This document shows positions 57,493 through 64,000 of a DNA stretch of 64,000 nucleotides, piece after piece. The notes beneath the pieces are model-generated. The model was given only the letters and a program-made list of their open reading frames with translations. It had not been told where the DNA came from and searched no databases. Each line of letters starts with the position of its first letter. Within the stretch, counting starts at the first letter, position 1. This DNA is from Taxillus chinensis (taxonomy: Eukaryota; Streptophyta; Magnoliopsida; Santalales; Loranthaceae): contig CM042089.1 in the NCBI GenBank assembly GCA_023512835.1, forward strand, positions 29,082,440 to 29,146,439. Direction: 5' to 3'. The translations under genes were made by a program, and so were the position numbers.

Positions 57493-60400
57493 TGGATCCC
57501 GTACTGTGACTCCCTTGCAAGGCAAATGAAATGAATGGGTCTTAGTTCCCCATCTCCCAATCAAAACATAATCAAGACCGAATCTAGCTGTTGGAACTCA
57601 ACCCAATACAACTTATAGAAAACGGCCCAGATGATATAAAGACGAAGACAATCATCCGAGGCCACTGTCATTCACTTATTGGTCGATCTCTGTTAACAAG
57701 TCAAGGCGCCTGGGTCGTACAGCTTAGAAAGTAGTTTAGATGCTATCAAATTGGAGTTGCAAGAATTAAGGCAAATAATAACATAATCCCTGCTTGCCAT
57801 AACCATAAGGCTCTGGATCATGCTAATGTTGTTATATTAGGTCAAAGACCATTATCATTATCTATTTCTGAATTTCAGTGTAACCTACACAAGCCAATTG
57901 AAATCCTGAAGTCAGAATAATTTAAATGATATACATGAAGAAGCCCAACTAATCTATGAATGAGAATAAGTATGCTTGCAGGAATGGGGAGCATGTACAA
58001 AAAATGAATTGAAACTTTCCCTAATTTACAGGAGTTCAGTTCCATGAAATTTCATGTGGGTATATAAGTGAAATTTGAACTTGGTACGTTGATCTTGAAG
58101 TAATAGTCAGAGTAGTATTATGAGCTCATGATCTCACAATCTTTGCAGAATAAGACCCTTCCGAATACCCCCACAAGAAAAATAAAGAAGCTGAAGATTT
58201 CTGTGGTTGTTGTTGTTGTTGCATATTAAGGTAAAACACTCTTCCTAATATGAGACCCTTCATATTTGTTGATTAATAAGTAATTTTCTAGATGACTGCT
58301 AGAACAGCCTAGAATAGCATAAAATAATTAATGTGGATGCCTAATTTCTATTTTTCATGTTGTGATTTGAATCAATAGTGGTAGAGAGGGTAAAAGAACA
58401 GAAATCCAAATCATTACTGTACACACTCAAACAAATTGTGAAGCAGTTCTACATGAAATCTATTTCATCCAAATGCTATTCCTCTCTCACAGCTAACCCA
58501 AAAAACAATAAAATAAACCAAACAGCCCATAAATTATGGGGGAAGTCACGATAATACACAGAAAACCCTTAAAATGTAGAACATCAATATAATAAAAGAG
58601 CACATACATGCTGCATAAAAAAAACCATGTTAGAATTGAGCAGAAACAAATTCAAAATAAATCAGCAGCAAACAATTCTTCATGCTCAGCATGCAAGGCA
58701 AAAAGAAAAAGATGTTATTCCTCTTTTAATAATAGTACTACATAACTAATCACCAGTAATGCGGAAAGGACATCTAACCCAGAAAGGAAAGGATGGAAAT
58801 TGGGGTAGAAAGCCCAGTGTTGTGCCATCATCACAAGGGGCTTTGCTTGCTGCGGCTGTTGCTGCAATAGGGCCTCAAAAAACGCAGCACCATTACAAAA
58901 ATTGCAGGACGTTCCATTGTGTTTTTAATTTACATGCCCCGCTAAGATTTACTTTGCAGAAATAAAGATTCTCTGCAAGTTCAAGACCAGTTCACTACTT
59001 TCTCGCTTGGAAAGTAAGAAGATATCAAGATGCAATGTTCCTCATTCCTGATTACTGAGGTGGCTATAAAAAAGAGACTTTGTTGGGGGATAGAGATAGC
59101 AATCTACATTATATCCCGCTGACTTCATTCTGTTAAGACAATCAAAAGCATGAGGAATTTTACTCTTGGAGTAAAGAAGAGTGTAAAGCAAACGGTTGCA
59201 AATTGGCGGCCTCAACACAAAACTTTTGTCTAGGCTGTAATGGAAAATGTCGACAGCCACATCTAGATTCCCAATTTTGCACAAACCATCAATCAACATA
59301 ACACAACTAGGAGGGTTAACATTAATCCCGCGTTCCTCCAGCATATAGAATATCATTAAAGCTTCTTCTAATCTTCCATCCCGACACAAACCAACGATCC
59401 AAATGGCGTACGGTCCCAAGTCAAAATTATGCAAACTTAAATCCATTTCAAGTAAGGTTCGAATTGCCTTTTCCACTTCCCTTTTATAAAAATGTTCCTC
59501 CACCACTTGGAGCCTTTTGTTTTCCTGACCGTGCAGGTTTCTTAGGTATTTCAACCATAGACTAAAAGAGAATGAGACATTCCCATTCCGACACATTAGT
59601 AATTTATAGACAGATGAGCTTGGAATGCACTCTTTCTGTGTCATTTGGTCAAAGATTTCAAAAGCATCCTTGTCTCGGCCAGCCCTTAGGAGCCCATCTA
59701 TAATAGTGCAGTATGTAATGGAATTAGGAGACAACCCCTTGAGTGATAGCTGCTTGAAGAGCTTGAGAGCAACTTCAAGGTCTCTTGCCTTGCAATAGCC
59801 ATTGATGAGGATGTTGACAGTAGTAATGTTCGGTAAAACACCACTATCAGAAAGTTTCATAAGAAGCATATAGGCCTTGTCAATCAATCCAGACTCGCAT
59901 AATTTTTCCACCATTGTGTGAAGGCTTGAGCAATAATGAACTCGATCAATACCTTGTGAAATCCGGAGGCATGATGAAGTGTTTCTCCCAATCTCCATCG
60001 TGGAGTACATCAGTTGGGCTTGCTGAAGGTCCCCAGCCTTGCAAAGTCCAAGCATGAGAGCATTGAAGGTCACCACAGAAGGAATGTAGCCATGCTTCTC
60101 CATCTCCTTAAATATTTTGTAGGCTTCCCCCACAAGCCCATTCCTGCACAAACCCCAAATCAGAATGGTATATGTCCATGAGTTTGGAAGACAGTAATTG
60201 CTTGAAATCTGAAGTTTAAGGGATTGGGCGTCATTGAGAAGGCCCAATTTACAAAATCCCTTGATCAAGGCATTATAGAAGTTGATGTCCGGAACAATCC
60301 CGCTCTTAGTCATAATATTCATCAACCCTGACGCATCCTTAAGCTTGCCCAGTTCTGAAAGTCCTCGAATCATTATAGTGTAAAAATTAATGTCAGGCTC

Positions 60401-61460
60401 AATGCCCTCCTTAATCATCTTCCCATGCCACTGTGCGAATTCAACATATCTCCTGTCCCTAAGCAACCCATCAATCAACTTATTATAGCCATCTCTTCCT
60501 AGAAAGTAACCCTCCTTCCTAAAAGACTGCAAAAGCATAAAAGCTTCATTAAATCTACCTGATTTAAAGAACCCAGCAAGCAAAACATTGCAGGTAATAA
60601 AATCGGGAGAACACCCATTCCCACTCATTGAGCCAAACAGCCGGAATGCATCATCGATTCTTTTTGCCTTGCATAACCCACATAAAATTATAGTATGTAT
60701 CATAGTATTGGGAGATATACCCTGCTTTGTCATTTCATCAAACATTCGAAGGGCATCACTCGTCCTCCCATTTTTACACAATCCATCAATCAGAATTGAA
60801 AATGTGGCTCGATTCGGAGTAGCATGCTTCATCATCTGATTATAAACAGCTAGGGCTAACAAAAGCACCTCTTTGCGCAACAAAACGTGCAGAAGCGAAT
60901 TATAAGTGAAAACATCAGGTTTGCAATCGAAGTCCTTCATTCTACAAAACGACTGTACTGCCTTCTCACCCATACCTGACCTCTCATAAGCCGCGATGAG
61001 AACGCAAAAAGAAGGCGACGTTAATGGAAACCCAGAACTTCTCACCTCTTCAAGTGCCTTCCAATACAAGTCGAACCCATTGTCACGAAGAAGCATATCG
61101 ATGACCAGATCGTGCGAGTCCCAGCTGCGGAGGGTCTTCCGACGCATCGCCCACGCGAAGAATCGAAAACCCAGTTTCGGGTTCTGCTGTTGCTGGATGA
61201 CGAAGGTGACCGTGTCGGGTGAGAGGAACGGGACAAATCGTTCTAGGGCATGTTCCATTGGGTCCACTGAATCGACCACAGAGAGAACAGCCTTGGAAAC
61301 ATCGGATTCGTGGTTGGAAACGACCTGAGCTGCGTGGGCGTGCTGGAAACGAGGTGAGTTTGAGGTGAATTTGGATATGGGTCGAGAAATCAGTGCTAGA
61401 TGTCTCATTGCAGGGCTCCAGTTGAGGGCGTTCGTTTGTGGAATCCGATTCGGGGATTTA
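57493..61460. repeat. Duplicated block, copy 2 (PPR gene and flanks)
   Basis: Direct repeat of about 38150-42170. The part before the gene (57493-59041) matches copy 1 with substitutions and small indels and contains no other gene. One copy-2-specific stretch is about 58080-58250, with a (GTT)n run near 58206. Confidence 0.8.
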
Positions 61461-61519
61461 CAGAAATGAACTCGCCGGCGACGGAAGCGACTCGGGAGAC
61501 ATGGAATGAGAAGAAACAT
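59042..61519 (-). CDS. Pentatricopeptide repeat protein, P class (At1g79540-like), copy 2
   Basis: 825-aa reading frame, intronless, paralogue of 39762-42131. Residues from 38 on align with copy 1 starting at its first Met, so the alternative start at 61408 would give a 788-aa protein of nearly the same length. The extra 37 residues (MFLLIPCLPSRFRRRRVHFCK...) come from sequence largely outside the duplicated block. PPR layout is as in copy 1, with a 3-residue deletion near LMCRNGNV and a small insertion near RISQGIDRV. The last 100 residues are almost identical, while repeats in the middle differ at the RNA-recognition positions. No stop or frameshift, so probably functional. The true start needs transcript data. 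Confidence 0.9.
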   Translation of the reverse strand: MFLLIPCLPSRFRRRRVHFCKSPNRIPQTNALNWSPAMRHLALISRPISKFTSNSPRFQHAHAAQVVSNHESDVSKAVLSVVDSVDPMEHALERFVPFLSPDTVTFVIQQQQNPKLGFRFFAWAMRRKTLRSWDSHDLVIDMLLRDNGFDLYWKALEEVRSSGFPLTSPSFCVLIAAYERSGMGEKAVQSFCRMKDFDCKPDVFTYNSLLHVLLRKEVLLLALAVYNQMMKHATPNRATFSILIDGLCKNGRTSDALRMFDEMTKQGISPNTMIHTIILCGLCKAKRIDDAFRLFGSMSGNGCSPDFITCNVLLAGFFKSGRFNEAFMLLQSFRKEGYFLGRDGYNKLIDGLLRDRRYVEFAQWHGKMIKEGIEPDINFYTIMIRGLSELGKLKDASGLMNIMTKSGIVPDINFYNALIKGFCKLGLLNDAQSLKLQISSNYCLPNSWTYTILIWGLCRNGLVGEAYKIFKEMEKHGYIPSVVTFNALMLGLCKAGDLQQAQLMYSTMEIGRNTSSCLRISQGIDRVHYCSSLHTMVEKLCESGLIDKAYMLLMKLSDSGVLPNITTVNILINGYCKARDLEVALKLFKQLSLKGLSPNSITYCTIIDGLLRAGRDKDAFEIFDQMTQKECIPSSSVYKLLMCRNGNVSFSFSLWLKYLRNLHGQENKRLQVVEEHFYKREVEKAIRTLLEMDLSLHNFDLGPYAIWIVGLCRDGRLEEALMIFYMLEERGINVNPPSCVMLIDGLCKIGNLDVAVDIFHYSLDKSFVLRPPICNRLLYTLLYSKSKIPHAFDCLNRMKSAGYNVDCYLYPPTKSLFYSHLSNQE

Positions 61520-62650
61520 AGAACATTGTTTCGAGTGGGAAGGAGCATAGACGTGTCTGGAACGCTGTTTCCTATTCGGGGAATCATCGGAGATTTAGGC
61601 ATCATGACTTATTTATGGAGACTAGAGAGCCACCAGAATATCGTTGCTGTTTATAATTATAGATAGAGCAACGAGTTTTTTTTTTTAATCAATGGAATGA
61701 GTTTAATGACTTATTTTCGTATATAATATCTGCTTTAGTCTTTTATGGCCTGTTTTGTTTTGTTTTCTGTATTATATTAAATTATAAATTTAAAATAATT
61801 TCTGAGGAAATTTGTTTTAAAAATTATGTATATTTTAAATTAGAAAAAAAATTAATAGACATAATTAATAAAATAGAAAAAGAGTAAAAAATAATTTTTA
61901 GACATAATTGAATTTAAATTTAAAAATAAAAAATAATTAAAAATAATTTTTAAAAATATCAACTAGACTTATCTATTTTGAAAATTAAATTCTGAAATTA
62001 AATAATTTTAAATTTATCTCCATTTATAATTTTTGAAAATAATCTTATTTTTTAAAATAATATTAATGTGCCAAAACTAAAGTCTAATATTTATTTTCAT
62101 AACTTGTTTATGTTTAAGCAAACATAAAGTCCAATATTAGCAATTTTTATTTTCAACCTTGCTATTACCTATATGAGAGCATTCTGCCTATACCTTAACC
62201 AAAGAATAAATCTATATACAGTTCTCAAACGAGGACTGCATTATAGTCTCTTTGTATTTTTATTAAAACGATATCATTTTGATTAATGAATTTTTAATTA
62301 AAACGATGTCGTTTTAATAAAAAATTTAAAAAACTGCAATGCAGTTCTCATTTTGAAAACTTACAGTTTAAATAAAAATAACTCTTAAATTATAACGACA
62401 AAATATAAAGCTCATTAAACCTCAAAAAGCTCATTAATCTTAACCAAATATAACAACTCTACATTTAAATAGAAAACTCCTTTTTAAAGCTATTTTAATA
62501 AATATTAACTTATTAGAAGGAAGTTGAGGGAACTTGAAACCCCGGCAATGTACAAAAGAAGGTATCATTGTTGTCTCTCCTGATCCGGCCAAAACCGTCA
62601 TTCCCCATCTCCCCACCCTCTTCCTTCTCAACCCCCCCTCCCTTCCCAAG
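61520..62650. other. Upstream region of the second PPR gene and AT-rich intergenic DNA
   Basis: Promoter of the minus-strand PPR gene in the first 150 bases, then AT-rich DNA. Two copies of a short AAAACGATRTCRTTTT-like sequence lie at about 62265 and 62300. No gene supported. Confidence 0.55.
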
Positions 62651-63873
62651 TGTCATGACCCGAGCAGCGTGGTGCTGGCGGGACGTTTCTTAGTGGCACG
62701 ATTCAGGAATGTATTCGTGCTACGTAAAGGAGAGGGGTTGGTTGAAGCGTAGATGGTGCGCAGCGAGAAGGTTCCAGGCAGTTCGTGGAGGAGAACGGAT
62801 GGAACCCCTTCGGAGTTCGGACGTGCCGACCCGGTTGAATGCGGGGAGCACGCCGCTAGTCGAGGACTTGACGTTGAAGAAGGGATTTGGCCATCCTTAC
62901 ACAAACCGGTCGGGAACTGGAGCCGTTCTCCTGATGAGCCCAGTGGCAGGGCGAAACCAGTCTACGTGCGCTTTAACCCTCAAAGGCTAAACTTAGCGGA
63001 CCGTGGATAGAGAAGCTAAGTGCCGCAGTGGGTTGAGAGGCGCAGGAAACCTGACCCCGTGACAAGTGGTATCAAAGCCGAACCGGCCCGTATCCTGAAG
63101 AATCGCCGAGCACTCTCGCGAGTAGCGTGATCCAAAGGTGGGAGCTCACAGAGGTGAGTCGACCGATAGTGTCTTGCACGCCTTGCGTCCATAGAGTTGG
63201 AGTATCGTGGAGTGTGATACAGAGCTGGGCAAGGGAGTACGAAGGAGCGCGTCAGAGCGATCTTGGAAGCCTCCTATCCTTTGGACATTGGGCGAGTGGG
63301 CGAGCATCTTGGTAAAGGTGTTGCAACCTGCGGGGAAGCGATGTCCAAGGCGTTGACATTGGGCGAGTGGAAGGGCGTCGAGGTAACGATGTCATCGCCT
63401 GCGGGGAAGCAATGTCGACAAGCGCAACGAGGACGTTGCGAGGATTGGGTGGAGGAGAATGTCACGACCCGAGCAACGTGGTGTTGGCGGGACGTTTCTT
63501 AGTGGCACGATTCAGGAATGTATTCGTGCTACGTAAAGGAGAGGGGTTGGTCGAAGCGTAGATGGTGCGCAGCGAGAAGGTTCCAGGCAGTTCGTGGAGG
63601 AGAACGGATGGAACCCCTTCGGAGTTCAGACGTGCCGACCCGGTTGAATGCGGGGAGCACGCCGCTAGTCGAGGACTTGACGTTGAAGAAGGGATTTGGC
63701 CATCCTTACACAAACTGGTCGGGAATTGGAGCCGTTCTCCTGATAAGCCCAGTGGCAGGGCGAAACCAGTCTACATGCGCTTCAACCCTCAAAGGCTAAA
63801 CTTAGCGGACCGTGGATAGAGAAGCTAAGTGCCGCAGTGGGTTGAGAGGCGCAGGAAACCTAACCCCGTGACA
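62651..63873 (+). mobile_element. TRIM element with 414-bp LTRs
   Basis: LTR 1 62651-63064 (TGTCATGACC...CCCGTGACA), internal 63065-63459 and LTR 2 63460-63873 (TGTCACGACC...CCCGTGACA). The primer site TGGTATCAAAGCC at 63067-63079 fits tRNA-iMet. The purine stretch GGGTGGAGGAGAA lies directly before LTR 2. The LTRs are highly similar. There is no gag or pol; the 395-bp internal part is noncoding with a twofold 71-bp repeat (63284-63425). Open frames in it are not genes. Confidence 0.88.
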
Positions 63874-64000
63874 AGTGGTATTAAAGCCGAACTGGCCCGT
63901 ATCCTGAAGACTCGCCGAGCACTCTCGCGAGTAGCGTGATATAAAGGTGGGCGTTCACAGAGGTGAGTCGACCGATAGTGTCTTGCACGCCTTGCGTCCA
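63874..64000 (+). mobile_element. Start of a second TRIM internal region, tandem, cut by the window end
   Basis: After LTR 2 the sequence does not leave the element. A primer site (TGGTATTAAAGCC at 63876-63888) and internal sequence near-identical to 63065-63191 follow to the end of the window. So LTR 2 is shared by two internal copies. Confidence 0.85.

Noticed and set aside
62653..63819. Paired 83-93 aa open frames in the TRIM LTRs
   Set aside because: Identical shadows in both LTR copies, overlapping on both strands; TRIM elements are noncoding.

Overview
The window is nuclear DNA from a flowering plant, most likely a eudicot. The evidence is a spliced AP2-type transcription factor gene closest to Arabidopsis At2g41710, two P-class pentatricopeptide repeat (PPR) genes, and dense plant transposable elements of the Tat/Ogre, copia, CACTA, hAT and TRIM kinds. 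Species cannot be fixed from the sequence. Only three host genes look intact: the AP2 gene (34100-37964, +) and the two PPR paralogues (39762-42131, - and 59042-61519, -). The PPR genes lie in a duplicated block of about 4 kb (about 38150-42170 and about 57493-61460).

Layout. 1-21136 is AT-rich sequence split by one complete 18.5 kb Tat-lineage Ty3/gypsy retrotransposon (2611-21131) with 3.6 kb LTRs and a 5-bp target duplication CACGG. It carries, in order, a DUF7745-like ORF1, gag, protease with G-patch, reverse transcriptase, RNase H, a second RNase H (aRNH, diagnostic of Tat) and integrase, all broken by frameshifts. Its 3' untranslated region holds two GNRA-capped hairpins and an array of about 35 mini-hairpins whose stems covary.

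21137-33600 is nested wreckage. A retroelement-like unit encodes a plant-transposon-protein-like ORF and a Ulp1 protease. It is split by a CACTA element (25080-29175) carrying its own decayed DUF8039/Ulp1 gene on the other strand. The CACTA element is in turn split by a solo LTR (27731-29022, TSD AACAC). 33600-42250 is the genic island: AP2 gene and first PPR gene.

42250-57490 is transposon-rich. It holds a TRIM-like element with a nested solo LTR, an LTR repeat split by a 2.78 kb nearly fully palindromic hAT foldback (45527-48310, 8-bp TSD ACGTTATT), a truncated copia element with a gag remnant, a second copy of the LTR repeat, and a solo LTR (54173-56307, TSD CATTA) containing another solo LTR (54915-55822, TSD CCTTA). 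The second PPR copy follows. The window ends in a tandem TRIM arrangement (LTR-internal-LTR-internal, from 62651).

The genes do not form a pathway. The AP2 protein should act in the nucleus and the PPR proteins in an organelle. The strongest candidates for undescribed biology are the covarying hairpin arrays of the Tat element, a 16-bp minisatellite core shared by two unrelated LTR families, and the divergence of RNA-recognition residues between the two PPR copies.
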